Shown here in pieces: positions 46,919-55,479 of a stretch of DNA of 64,000 nt. Source of the stretch: Pseudarthrobacter sp. NamE2 (GTDB lineage Bacteria > Actinomycetota > Actinomycetes > Actinomycetales > Micrococcaceae). Every line of letters begins with the position of its first letter. The stretch's first letter is position 1. The stretch lies in assembly GCF_005796205.1 (NCBI RefSeq), contig NZ_VAHN01000001.1, positions 496,001 through 560,000 on the forward strand, given 5' to 3'. A program made the translations under genes and the position numbers. A model generated the notes under the pieces. It saw nothing but the letters and a program-made list of their open reading frames with translations, did not search any database and had not been told where the DNA came from.

Positions 46919-47413
46919 ATGGCACGCAAAAGCGGTGCACAGGGAACCCCGGCCACAGCGGCACTTGCCGCGGCCGGGGTTCCCTTTGTGCTGCATCCCT
47001 ATGCCCACGATCCTGCCGCGGCCAGCTATGGCACTGAGGCGGCCGAGGTCCTCGGCATCAACCCGTCGCGGGTCTTCAAGACGCTGATGGTGGAGGTCGA
47101 AGGCAGGCTGGCAGTGGGCATTGTGCCGGTAAGCGGCAGCCTGGACCTGAAGGCATTCGCAGCAGCGATGGGCGCGAAAAAGGCCGCCATGGCTGATCCT
47201 GCTGCCGCCCAGCGGCGCACCGGGTACGTCCTGGGCGGTATCTCGCCGCTCGGCCAGCGGCTCCCCTCCCCCACAGTGCTGGATTCCACTGCCACCGCCC
47301 TGGGGACCCTGCTTGTCTCCGGCGGCAGGCGGGGGCTGGACATCGAACTCGCTCCGGCGGACCTGGTCCGCCTCACCAGCGCCATGGTGGCGCCGATCGC
47401 CTCCCGGGGTTAA
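46919..47413 (+). CDS. ybaK: Cys-tRNA(Pro)/Cys-tRNA(Cys) deacylase (YbaK)
   Basis: 164 aa of the INS-like editing family. Motifs: SYGTEAAEVLGINPSRVFKTLMV with the essential Lys, VGIVPVSGSLDLKAFA, and GYVLGGISPLGQ. It hydrolyses tRNAPro mischarged with cysteine. It starts 10 nt after sufE and thus belongs to a sulfur/cysteine operon; it converges with the next gene, 6 nt apart. Confidence 0.93.
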   Translation: MARKSGAQGTPATAALAAAGVPFVLHPYAHDPAAASYGTEAAEVLGINPSRVFKTLMVEVEGRLAVGIVPVSGSLDLKAFAAAMGAKKAAMADPAAAQRRTGYVLGGISPLGQRLPSPTVLDSTATALGTLLVSGGRRGLDIELAPADLVRLTSAMVAPIASRG

Positions 47414-47419
47414 GGACGC

Positions 47420-48721
47420 CTAGGCCCCGGGCTGCTGCGAACCGGCCGCCACCGACCCTGCCCGCGCAACGCCAGGGTTCAGCCTGGGCGCCAGCCGCTG
47501 CCGGAGCCAGGCTTTCACCAGCCGCTCCCACCGTTCCGGGTCAACGTTCCATTCCTTGGTGTGCCGGGCGTGGTTGAACGCCTCGAAAGTCACCATCTCC
47601 GGGTTCCGCTCCGCCAGCAGCGCGGAGGGCTTGTACGGCACGTACTCGTCGTCCACGCTGTGCAGGATCAGCGTGGGCGTGCGCAGTTCCACGGCGCGTG
47701 AGACCCAGTCCATGACCTTCAGGTCCACGGGTGCTGCGAGTCCGGTGAGCCGGCGGCCCAGCGGATGGCCCAGCATCAGCTGCCCGTAGCGCCCCACCAG
47801 GGACGGGATGCGGTGGATCTGCGCATGGTGGGCCAGGACGTTCACCCAGTCGATCACCGGGGCATCGAGCACCATGGCGCGGATCAGGTGGCGGTACCGT
47901 GAGAGGTCTGCCGTCTGGAGGCAGATTGCACCCCCCATCGACCAACCGAACAGCACAACCTCCTCAGCACCGTTGGCCAGCGCATATTCGATGGCGCCCT
48001 CGATATCGCGCCATTCCGTGGTGCCCAGGCCGTACCGGCCGTCGTCAGCCGACGGCGCCAGGCCGTCGTTGCGGTACGACACCAGAAGGCTGGTCAGCCC
48101 CAGTTCCAGCGCCGGCCCCACAGCGCGCAGTGCCTCCTGCCGGCTGGCACCGCGCCCGTGCACCATCACCGCCCAAGTCCTGGCGGTACCGCCGGCCCGC
48201 ACCAGCCAGGCAGGCGCCTCCCCGCGTTCCACCGGAACCATCACGTCCTCCGCCGGAATTCCGACGGCGGCCGGATCCGGGTAGGCGGTGCCGCTCCACC
48301 AGCCCCAGCGGGCCGTTGAGAGGTCCCCCGCGTACACTGCCTCCACCTCACGCAGCACGGTCCGTTCCGCGGGTGAATAGGACACGATGCGGCCGATGCG
48401 CGCGTGGCCCTTGCCGCCGTCGAAAAAGAATCCGTAGACCCCATCCACGGTGGTGTCGTCGGTGGCGGCGAATATCACCTGCTGCCGGGATCCTTCCCGG
48501 ATGACGGCCAGCACCTCCTGGTCGGCGGCACGCTGCCGTGCAGGAGTGATGACACGGCGGGCAAAATATACGGCCAGCGCTGAGGACCCGGCGGCCAGGA
48601 GCCCGGCCAGGGCACCGCCGGAGGCGGCACCGGCCACCGCCCACTTTGCCCGCAGCGACATCCCGCCGGTATCCACGGAACGTTCGTGATGGGCTGGGCG
48701 GGTGCGCTGGAAAAGGACCAT
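47420..48721 (-). CDS. Alpha/beta hydrolase, membrane anchored
   Basis: 433 aa from the ATG at 48721. A hydrophobic stretch around residues 24-50 suggests an N-terminal anchor. The hydrolase core has an oxyanion-region segment WAVMVHGRGASRQ, the nucleophile elbow LFGWSMGGAI (Ser), an acid in LILHSVDDEYVP and a terminal His in NHARHTKEW. It resembles S9/BD-FAE or acyl-peptidase-like hydrolases that are widespread in actinobacteria. The substrate is unknown. No Shine-Dalgarno is visible before the chosen start; a -10-like TAAGAAT lies 6 nt upstream. Confidence 0.85.
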   Translation of the reverse strand: MVLFQRTRPAHHERSVDTGGMSLRAKWAVAGAASGGALAGLLAAGSSALAVYFARRVITPARQRAADQEVLAVIREGSRQQVIFAATDDTTVDGVYGFFFDGGKGHARIGRIVSYSPAERTVLREVEAVYAGDLSTARWGWWSGTAYPDPAAVGIPAEDVMVPVERGEAPAWLVRAGGTARTWAVMVHGRGASRQEALRAVGPALELGLTSLLVSYRNDGLAPSADDGRYGLGTTEWRDIEGAIEYALANGAEEVVLFGWSMGGAICLQTADLSRYRHLIRAMVLDAPVIDWVNVLAHHAQIHRIPSLVGRYGQLMLGHPLGRRLTGLAAPVDLKVMDWVSRAVELRTPTLILHSVDDEYVPYKPSALLAERNPEMVTFEAFNHARHTKEWNVDPERWERLVKAWLRQRLAPRLNPGVARAGSVAAGSQQPGA

Positions 48722-48834
48722 GCCACTATTCTTACCGTCCGCGGACGGCACACCGCATTCCGCCCTGCCGGGTTGGCCCGGCGGTGCCGCGGGAACCGTG
48801 TGCGGCTCCCCTTGCGCGGGGCTAGGCTAAGGCC

Positions 48835-49326
48835 ATGAGTGATCCCATCGTCATTTTGACCGAAGAACCCCTGGGGGCGGACGACCGCAAGAACATCGAG
48901 CGGCTGGTGGACGGGACCGATGCCCGCCTGCTGGTGCTGGTGCCGGGCAACACTGAGCGCCATCTGCTGGTGGATTTCCTGGAAAACCTCTCCCTGCTGG
49001 AGATAGCCAAAGCGTTCCGGGAACTCACCGCGCATGCCCCCGATCCGAAGGTGGAGCGGGCACAGGCAGCCGAGACCCTGGCGGCATCGGTGGCTGCGCT
49101 GGAGGGGCTGGGCAGCGGCGTCGCCGGTGAGGTTGTTGATGGCGGAGCGGTCAACGGCCTGGTGGCCAAGGTCAGGGAAACGGGTGCGTCGCAGGCGGTC
49201 GTGATCACGCGGCCGCATGCTGTGGCAGACACGTTCCACACCGACTGGGCCAACAAGGCACAGGACCAACTGGGCATCCCCGTCCTGCATCTGTACGCGG
49301 GCTCGGGATTTATCGGCGACTCCTGA
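48835..49326 (+). CDS. Hypothetical protein, possible alpha/beta nucleotide-binding-like fold
   Basis: 163 aa. Not recognised. Alternating hydrophobic strands and helices (ARLLVLVPG, QAVVITRPHAVADTF, IPVLHLYAGSGF) suggest a Rossmann or universal-stress-like fold, but the ATP loop of UspA is not evident. A -10-like TAGGCT sits 6 nt before the ATG, so it is probably leaderless. msrB begins 14 nt after its stop, suggesting joint expression and perhaps a stress role (inference). Confidence 0.75.
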   Translation: MSDPIVILTEEPLGADDRKNIERLVDGTDARLLVLVPGNTERHLLVDFLENLSLLEIAKAFRELTAHAPDPKVERAQAAETLAASVAALEGLGSGVAGEVVDGGAVNGLVAKVRETGASQAVVITRPHAVADTFHTDWANKAQDQLGIPVLHLYAGSGFIGDS

Positions 49327-49340
49327 GCGTTGACATTCCT

Positions 49341-49862
49341 ATGAACATCTTTGGCAACAGCATTTTCGGTAACAAGGCCACCCACGCCGTTGCGGATCCT
49401 GCGGCGGCCGCTGCGGAGCCTGAAGAAACAAGCACCGTCCGGAAGACCGACGCAGAATGGCGGCAGGAGCTGACCCCGGAGGAGTACTACGTCCTCCGGC
49501 AGGCCGGCACCGAACGTCCCTTCACCGGCGAATACTGGGACACCCATACTTCAGGCGTTTACCAGTGCCGTGCCTGCGGGGCGGAACTGTTCACCAGCAA
49601 TGAGAAATTCGATTCCCACTGCGGCTGGCCCTCGTTCTGGGCTCCATTGGCCGAAGGTACTGTCCGCTACATCCATGACCGGACCCTTGGCATGGACCGG
49701 ACCGAAGTGCGCTGCGCCACCTGCGACTCCCACCTTGGCCACGTGTTCGAGGGTGAGGGCTACCCCACGCCAACGGACCAGCGCTACTGCATCAACTCGG
49801 TGTCTATGAAGCTGGTGCCGCGGGAGAATGCGCAGGTCAGCACGGAGGAGACACAGGGCTGA
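49341..49862 (+). CDS. msrB: Peptide-methionine (R)-S-oxide reductase
   Basis: 173 aa. It reduces the R-epimer of methionine sulfoxide in proteins. Zinc ligands are in YQCRACGAELF and RCATCDSHLGHVF; the catalytic cysteine is in RYCINSVSMKL. An N-terminal extension of about 35 residues (Ala/Glu-rich) precedes the domain. A canonical ribosome binding site is not visible; the gene closely follows the hypothetical gene. Confidence 0.95.
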   Translation: MNIFGNSIFGNKATHAVADPAAAAAEPEETSTVRKTDAEWRQELTPEEYYVLRQAGTERPFTGEYWDTHTSGVYQCRACGAELFTSNEKFDSHCGWPSFWAPLAEGTVRYIHDRTLGMDRTEVRCATCDSHLGHVFEGEGYPTPTDQRYCINSVSMKLVPRENAQVSTEETQG

Positions 49863-49935
49863 CCCATCAGCAGCCCACAGCCTCAAGCTGCCCGGCACCA
49901 TGACGAGCAATAGCATTTCTGGGGCTACGGCCGTT

Positions 49936-49994
49936 TTGACATTAGTTTTTCTGGTTGCTTGCTACGCTCGCCGCAGACAGTAAGCAACCAGAAA
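49936..49994 (+). promoter_or_regulatory. Promoter and 13-bp inverted repeat before the DUF6421 gene
   Basis: -35 TTGACA (49936-49941) and -10-like TGCTAC (49960-49965), 18-nt spacing. An inverted repeat TTTCTGGTTGCTT (49948-49960) / AAGCAACCAGAAA (49982-49994) spans the promoter and the ribosome binding region (AGAAAGG); ATG follows at 50006. It could be an operator pair. Confidence 0.6.
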
Positions 49995-50005
49995 GGCAGC
50001 CGACC

Positions 50006-51373
50006 ATGACCGAAACCCTGACCACCGCCGCCACGGGGATCACCGCCGGCAACCAGGACTGGCTGCGGCTCAAGGCCGCGGCCAGTGCCCTGCAGGCATT
50101 CCAGGTCCAGGACGGTTCCATCCCGGACTCGTCGGCGCACGCCGAAGCAGGCCGGCAGGTAGACACCATTGTGGACGCCATCCGGGCCCTGGCGCCTTCC
50201 TTCCCGCACGATGCCGCATACCTCGAGGCAGCCTGCACCGACTTTTCAGGCTGGGCCGCCGGCGGGTTCGGTGTGCCCGACTTCCTCTCCTCCCTGCTGG
50301 CCTTCCAGCCGCAGGAACAGCGCGTGGACGGGCTGCAGCATCTGGTGGTTTTTCCCATGTACACCCAGAACGGCAGCAGCAGCCGGCTGGTGGAAGCCGT
50401 CCTGATCGAGGTCATCTGGCCGGAATTCATTGCCGGACTGGAAGCCGGGGAGTACTCGAACAAGCTGTTCGTCCCCATCCGTTTCCTTGACTTCACCGCC
50501 GGCTACGACACCAACTCGGCAGTCCTGTTCCCCGAGACCGTGGCGGTGAGCCGGACTCCCACCTTCACCTGGGGCGCCATCTTCGCGGACCGGGAGGCAG
50601 CCCGGTTCCGCCGCGTGCTGAAGGCAGCGGCCGAAACCACCAGCCTGGAACTTCCGGAAGGCGCAGCGGAACTCCTCGCCGACCAGGACCTCACCGAGGC
50701 CACCTTCGTGATGTGGGACCTCATCCACGACCGGACGCACATGCGCGGCGACCTGCCGTTTGACCCCTTCATGATCAAGCAGCGCATGCCCTTCTTCCTG
50801 TACTCACTGGAGGAACTCCGCTGCGACCTCACTGCCTTCCGCGAGTCCGTCCGGATCGAGAAGGACGAGGACGCGGATCCGGCGGCGCGCCGCCACGCCA
50901 AGCTGGTGCAGTACGCCATCATCTTCGACCGGATTTTCCGCTTCGCCATCACCGGCAGCCGCGTCAGGAACTACGACGGCCTGGGCGGACAGCTCCTGTT
51001 CGCCTGGCTGCACCAGCAGCACGTCCTGCACTGGACCGACACCCGCCTCTCCATCGACTGGGATGAGGTGGCGGACGCCGTCATCGCCCTCGGCGCCCGG
51101 ATCGACGACCTGTACTGGCGGTCCATCGACCGTCCCAAGACCGCGCACTGGCTGGCCGCATACCAGCTCATCTCGGCCACGGTAACGCCGCACCCCGCAT
51201 CCGTCTGGGCCAAGGGCCCCGACGCGCTTCCGCTGTCCGGCGCACCGAAGGGCCTGACCGACCAGGTGCTGGACGACGAGTTCCCCCTGTCCATGTTCTA
51301 CGAGGCACTGGAGAAGAAGATGCGCCCCGTCATCGAATCCACCGCCGGTATCACCGGCAGTTCCGCGCTGTGA
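50006..51373 (+). CDS. DUF6421-family protein
   Basis: 455 aa from the ATG at 50006 (GAAAGG upstream). The family is widespread in actinobacteria and uncharacterised. Visible features: H241-x3-H245 in LIHDRTHMRGDLPFD followed 24 residues later by two glutamates (E269, E270 in YSLEELRCDL), an arrangement reminiscent of a metal site (HxxxH...E). No signal peptide or membrane segment. The stop overlaps the SDR start (GTGA), which in turn overlaps the aldolase gene, so the three proteins are probably made together. Confidence 0.8.
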   Translation: MTETLTTAATGITAGNQDWLRLKAAASALQAFQVQDGSIPDSSAHAEAGRQVDTIVDAIRALAPSFPHDAAYLEAACTDFSGWAAGGFGVPDFLSSLLAFQPQEQRVDGLQHLVVFPMYTQNGSSSRLVEAVLIEVIWPEFIAGLEAGEYSNKLFVPIRFLDFTAGYDTNSAVLFPETVAVSRTPTFTWGAIFADREAARFRRVLKAAAETTSLELPEGAAELLADQDLTEATFVMWDLIHDRTHMRGDLPFDPFMIKQRMPFFLYSLEELRCDLTAFRESVRIEKDEDADPAARRHAKLVQYAIIFDRIFRFAITGSRVRNYDGLGGQLLFAWLHQQHVLHWTDTRLSIDWDEVADAVIALGARIDDLYWRSIDRPKTAHWLAAYQLISATVTPHPASVWAKGPDALPLSGAPKGLTDQVLDDEFPLSMFYEALEKKMRPVIESTAGITGSSAL

Positions 51374-52140
51374 GCGGACCCCAAATCCATGCCGGGCCGA
51401 ACCTTGCCGTCCTGGTCACGGGAGGCAGCGGAGCGTCGGGCGTAGCGGTCGCACGCGCCCTGCACAAGGCCGGGCACAACGTCTTCACCGTCGGCTCCCA
51501 CCGGGACAGGATCGAGGCGGCCGCACAGGAGGCGGGCGGCGTCGCCCCCCTCACCTGCGACCTGGCAAAGTTCGACGACGTCCGGCAGCTGCGCAATGAT
51601 GTCACCGCCGCCGCCGGGCGGGTGGACGCGGTGATCCACCTGGTGGGCGGCTGGCGCGGGGCCAACGGCATTGCCGAGCAGTCGGACGAGGACTGGGACT
51701 TCCTCCACCAGGGCGCCGTCACCACGCTGCGGAACGTGTCCAGGGTGTTCTTCGAGGACATCGCGGCCTCCGGCCACGGCCGGTTCGCCATCGTCTCTTC
51801 CACCGCTGTGGAGAAGCCGGCAGCCGGGGTTGCCAGCTACGCCGCCGCCAAGGCGGCCGCCGAAACCTGGACCATGGCCATGGCGGACGGCTTCCGGAAG
51901 GCGTCGGAAGCCGACGGCGGCGGGCAGGCAGCCGCCGTCGTGCTGGTGGTGAAAGCCCTGGTGGATGACGCCATGCGCCGCAGCCACCCGGAGCGGACCT
52001 TCCCCGGGGCGACGGACGTGGAGGAGCTGGCCGCCGCCGTCGTACAACTCTTCAACACCCCCGGGGACGAACTGAACGGCACCCGGCTTCGGCTGGCCGA
52101 CCAACCCGCGCAGGGACAGTACCTAGACTTGGAAGCGTGA
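51370..52140 (+). CDS. Short-chain dehydrogenase/reductase (SDR)
   Basis: 256 aa; GTG start coupled to the DUF6421 gene. The NAD(P) loop is VLVTGGSGASGVAVAR, the central DAVIHLVGGW replaces NNAG, and the catalytic Ser and YxxxK are in IVSSTAVEKPAAGVASYAAAK. Cofactor and substrate are not deducible. The gene between DUF6421 and a threonine-aldolase-like enzyme suggests it acts on a product or precursor in the same route. Confidence 0.88.
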   Translation: MSGPQIHAGPNLAVLVTGGSGASGVAVARALHKAGHNVFTVGSHRDRIEAAAQEAGGVAPLTCDLAKFDDVRQLRNDVTAAAGRVDAVIHLVGGWRGANGIAEQSDEDWDFLHQGAVTTLRNVSRVFFEDIAASGHGRFAIVSSTAVEKPAAGVASYAAAKAAAETWTMAMADGFRKASEADGGGQAAAVVLVVKALVDDAMRRSHPERTFPGATDVEELAAAVVQLFNTPGDELNGTRLRLADQPAQGQYLDLEA

Positions 52141-53246
52141 GCAAAGGCATGACGACAACAGCAGAAACAGGGGCCGCGGTCCGGCTCCACGACCCCAATG
52201 TGCGCGGCTTTGCCTCGGACAACTACTCCGGGGTCCATCCGGAAGTGCTTGCCGCGCTGGCCGCGGCCAACGACGGCCACCAGGTCTCCTACGGCGAGGA
52301 TGACTACACGGCCCGGCTGCAGGAAGTGATGGAGGAGCACTTCGGGTCCGGCATCGAGTGTTTTCCGGTGTTCAACGGGACCGGCGCCAACGTACTGTCC
52401 CTGCAGTCGCTGCTCCCCCGCTGGGGTGCCGTGGTGTGCGCCTCCACCGCCCACATCAACATGGACGAAAACGGCGCCCCGGAGCGCATAGGCGGCATCA
52501 AGCTGCTCCAAGTCCCCACACCGGACGGCAAGCTGACGCCGGAACTGATCGACCGCGAGGCCTGGGGATGGGGCGACGAGCACCGCGCCCAGCCGCTCGC
52601 CGTTTCCATCACGCAGACCACCGAACTCGGCACCTGCTACACACCTGAAGAAGTGCGCGCCATCGCTGACCATGCCCACGCCCGCGGCATGAGGCTGCAC
52701 ATGGACGGGGCCAGGCTGGCCAACGCCGCAGCGCACCTCCAGGTCCCCCTCCGGGCCTTCACGCGCGATGCCGGCGTGGACATCCTGTCCTTCGGCGGCA
52801 CCAAGAACGGCCTGCTGTTCGGCGAGGTCGTGGTGGCGCTCAATCCCGAGGCCGCGCACGGGCTTGTCTACCTGCGGAAGATGAACATGCAGCTGGCGTC
52901 GAAGATGCGGTTCATGTCGGCACAGTTCCTCGCCCTCCTGGAAGGCGACCTCTGGCTGCGGTCCGCCTCGCATGCCAACGCCATGGCTGCCCGCCTGCGT
53001 GCCGCCGTCGACACCATCGACGGCGTCCGGCCGACCCAGGAGACCGAGTCCAATGGGGTGTTTGCCATCCTTCCCCCTGGAGTGGCTGACCGGCTGCGCA
53101 CGTCCTTCCGCTTCTACGACTGGAACGAGGCTGCCGGGGAAGTCCGCTGGATGTGCTCCTTCGACACCACCGAGGAGGATGTTGATGCATTCGTTGCTGC
53201 CATCCGCCATGAGCTGCGGGATTATGGAAGCGGGAAGGCCGGCTAG
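52137..53246 (+). CDS. Low-specificity L-threonine aldolase-like PLP enzyme
   Basis: 369 aa from the GTG overlapping the SDR stop; an ATG at 52149 is also possible. Fold-type I PLP enzyme with FASDNYSGVHPEVL, YGEDDYT, FNGTGANVL, the PLP-aspartate region LHMDGARLANAA and the Schiff-base Lys in SFGGTKNGLL (about K223). The family cleaves threonine and other beta-hydroxy amino acids to glycine plus an aldehyde. In this operon the aldehyde could be handled by the SDR (inference). Confidence 0.9.
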   Translation: MSKGMTTTAETGAAVRLHDPNVRGFASDNYSGVHPEVLAALAAANDGHQVSYGEDDYTARLQEVMEEHFGSGIECFPVFNGTGANVLSLQSLLPRWGAVVCASTAHINMDENGAPERIGGIKLLQVPTPDGKLTPELIDREAWGWGDEHRAQPLAVSITQTTELGTCYTPEEVRAIADHAHARGMRLHMDGARLANAAAHLQVPLRAFTRDAGVDILSFGGTKNGLLFGEVVVALNPEAAHGLVYLRKMNMQLASKMRFMSAQFLALLEGDLWLRSASHANAMAARLRAAVDTIDGVRPTQETESNGVFAILPPGVADRLRTSFRFYDWNEAAGEVRWMCSFDTTEEDVDAFVAAIRHELRDYGSGKAG

Positions 53247-53304
53247 GCCGCCGGTAACGGCGAGCCTTCACGGCCAGCCCCGGCCTGTTGCGTAATCTGC
53301 CAAG

Positions 53305-53955
53305 GTGAACGCACTGGACCAGGTTCCCCCGGATTTCCTCCGCGCCCTGGAAACCCTCAGGAAAGCACAATGCCGCAAGGAACTCCGCCTCGCGGAAATA
53401 CCTGCGCCGGCGCGCCTGGCGCCGTTCGCCGTCGCGCTGGGGGCGGAAGTCATGGCGCCCGGCGCCGGAACGCCCGGTACGCCCCTGCACGGCCCCGCCG
53501 CCATGGCCTTTGCGGCCTCGGGAGGGGCCGGGGACGAAACCGAAACGGAACTCGCCACCGGACGGTTCATCCTCCTCCACGACCCTGAAGGCTCCGATGT
53601 CTGGGACGGCGAATTCCGGATCGTGACCTATATCCGGGCCGAACTTGAGCCGGAGATGGGCAACGACGAGATGCTGGGCACGGTGGCCTGGACCTGGCTG
53701 GTGGAAGCCCTCGAAAACCACAAGGCCCAGTACCGGGCAGCCGGCGGCACCGCCACCCGTGTCCTGTCGGAGAGCTTCGGCACCCTGGCGGAACGGCCGG
53801 GCACCATCGACATTGAACTCCGCGCCTCCTGGACCCCGGCATCCGCGGACGTCACGGCCCACCTGGAAGCATGGTCGGACATGGTCTGCACCTTCGCCGG
53901 CCTGCCTCCCCTGCCCGACGGGGTCACGCCCCTGCCGCACCGGCGCCGGAACTAG
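53305..53955 (+). CDS. DUF3000-domain protein
   Basis: 216 aa. GTG start with -10-like TAATCT (53293-53298) 6 nt upstream, so probably leaderless. Acidic, soluble, no signal sequence. The family is actinobacterial and of unknown function, and lies beside the RNase D gene as here, 69 nt apart. Conserved-looking segment: EFRIVTYIRAELEPEMGNDEMLG...WTWLVEAL. Confidence 0.82.
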   Translation: MNALDQVPPDFLRALETLRKAQCRKELRLAEIPAPARLAPFAVALGAEVMAPGAGTPGTPLHGPAAMAFAASGGAGDETETELATGRFILLHDPEGSDVWDGEFRIVTYIRAELEPEMGNDEMLGTVAWTWLVEALENHKAQYRAAGGTATRVLSESFGTLAERPGTIDIELRASWTPASADVTAHLEAWSDMVCTFAGLPPLPDGVTPLPHRRRN

Positions 53956-54024
53956 TGCCACACCGAGGGCAACGTCCGCGGCACGGCAGGCCTGCCCTGG
54001 GCTGCCCGGTAAACTGGGGGAATC

Positions 54025-55362
54025 ATGACCCCTAAGATTCCGGACAACACCACGGCCGGCGCCCCGGCTGCTGATACCGCACCCCACATCACGGTGGAAG
54101 GCTTTGACAGCCCCATCCCCGAGATCATTGAACTGGCAGCGCCCCGCGAGGGCGTGCCGCTGGTCATCGAAACCCAGGTTGGCCTGGAACGCTGCGCCGC
54201 AGCGATTGCCGCCGGAACAGGCCCCGCCGGCGTCGACGCCGAACGTGCCTCCGGATTCCGCTACGGGCAGCGCGCTTTCCTGGTCCAGATCCGCCGCGAA
54301 GGCGCGGGCACCTGGCTGATCGATCCCGAGCCGTTCGAAAACCTGAATATCATCAATGACGCTTTGCGCGGGGTGGAATGGATCCTGCACGCGGCCAGCC
54401 AGGACCTGCCCTGCCTGTCCGAGCTCGGCATGTGGCCGGACAAACTTTTCGACACCGAACTCGCAGCCCGCCTCGCCGGACTGCCCCGCGTGGGACTCGC
54501 CGCCGTGATCGAACAACTGCTGGGATTCGGCCTGGCGAAGGAACACTCGGCGGCCGACTGGTCAACCCGCCCGCTGCCGGAGCCCTGGCTCCGCTACGCA
54601 GCGCTCGATGTCGAAGTCTTGACCGAGCTGCGCGAAGAACTTGTTGAACTGCTTGAGGCCGACGGGAAGCTCGAATACGCGGAGCAGGAATTCGCCGCGA
54701 TCCTCGCCGCCGGCATCGCCCCGCCACGGGTGGACCCCTGGCGCAAGACCTCCGGCCTCCACCAGATCAGGGACCGCCGGCAGCTTGCCGCCGTCCGGGA
54801 ACTGTGGCTGGAGCGCGACTCGCTCGCCCAGAAGCGGGACGTGGCGCCGGGCCGGCTGATCCCCGACTCGGCCCTCGTGGCTGCCGCCAAGGCAATGCCC
54901 GCCACGGTGCCGCAACTGCTGGGCACCAAGGGGTTCCACGGCAGGGCTGCTCAGCGCGAGGCGCCGCGGTGGCTGCGTTGCATCGCGACGGCCAGGGACC
55001 TGACGGAGCTTCCCCCGCTGCACCTGCCCACCAGTGCGCCCCCGCCCCCGCGCGTCTGGGCCGACCGCGACCCCGAAGCCGCCGCGCGGCTCGCCACTGC
55101 CCGCCCGCTGCTGCAGGAGAAGGCCGAACAGCTGAACCTGCCGCTGGAGAACCTGCTGACCCCTGATTTCCTGCGGCGGTTGGCCTGGCGGCCGCCGGCC
55201 GAGGTCACCGAGGCATCGGTGGCTGCCGAGTTGCTGGCACTCGGAGCCCGGGAATGGCAGGTGGAACTGGCAACCCCCCTGATCACCAGCGCTTTCCTCA
55301 ATCCGCAGTCCCTTCCGCCCAGGGAGGCGAAGGCGGCCACGGTTCCGGCGCCGGAACAGTAG
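54025..55362 (+). CDS. rnd: RNase D-like 3'-5' exonuclease with HRDC domain
   Basis: 445 aa. DEDDy exonuclease motifs: GVDAERASGFRYGQRAFLVQI (D-x-E), HAASQDLPCLSELG (D), and LRYAALDVEVLTELR (Y...D). An HRDC-like helical domain follows (~residues 225-310: LHQIRDRRQLAAVRELWLERDSLAQKRD). It probably trims stable RNA precursors. A -10-like TAAACT (54010-54015) is 9 nt before the ATG. The C-terminal ~100 residues are poorly conserved. Confidence 0.92.
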   Translation: MTPKIPDNTTAGAPAADTAPHITVEGFDSPIPEIIELAAPREGVPLVIETQVGLERCAAAIAAGTGPAGVDAERASGFRYGQRAFLVQIRREGAGTWLIDPEPFENLNIINDALRGVEWILHAASQDLPCLSELGMWPDKLFDTELAARLAGLPRVGLAAVIEQLLGFGLAKEHSAADWSTRPLPEPWLRYAALDVEVLTELREELVELLEADGKLEYAEQEFAAILAAGIAPPRVDPWRKTSGLHQIRDRRQLAAVRELWLERDSLAQKRDVAPGRLIPDSALVAAAKAMPATVPQLLGTKGFHGRAAQREAPRWLRCIATARDLTELPPLHLPTSAPPPPRVWADRDPEAAARLATARPLLQEKAEQLNLPLENLLTPDFLRRLAWRPPAEVTEASVAAELLALGAREWQVELATPLITSAFLNPQSLPPREAKAATVPAPEQ

Positions 55363-55416
55363 CGGCAGGACCTGGGACCAGCAAGCGTTAAGGCCGCCGC
55401 TCCCCTTGCAGGCTAA

Positions 55417-55432
55417 GTTACCCACTAGTAAC
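55417..55432 (+). promoter_or_regulatory. Palindrome upstream of fadB (possible operator)
   Basis: GTTACCCACTAGTAAC, an imperfect palindrome (GTTAC...GTAAC) 47 nt before fadB. It has the size and symmetry of a TetR-type operator of fatty-acid genes. No regulator gene is adjacent. Confidence 0.4.
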
Positions 55433-55479
55433 ATCAGGCCTGTTGTCCACTCCGCATCCGCAGCCAAAGGAGCCACGGT

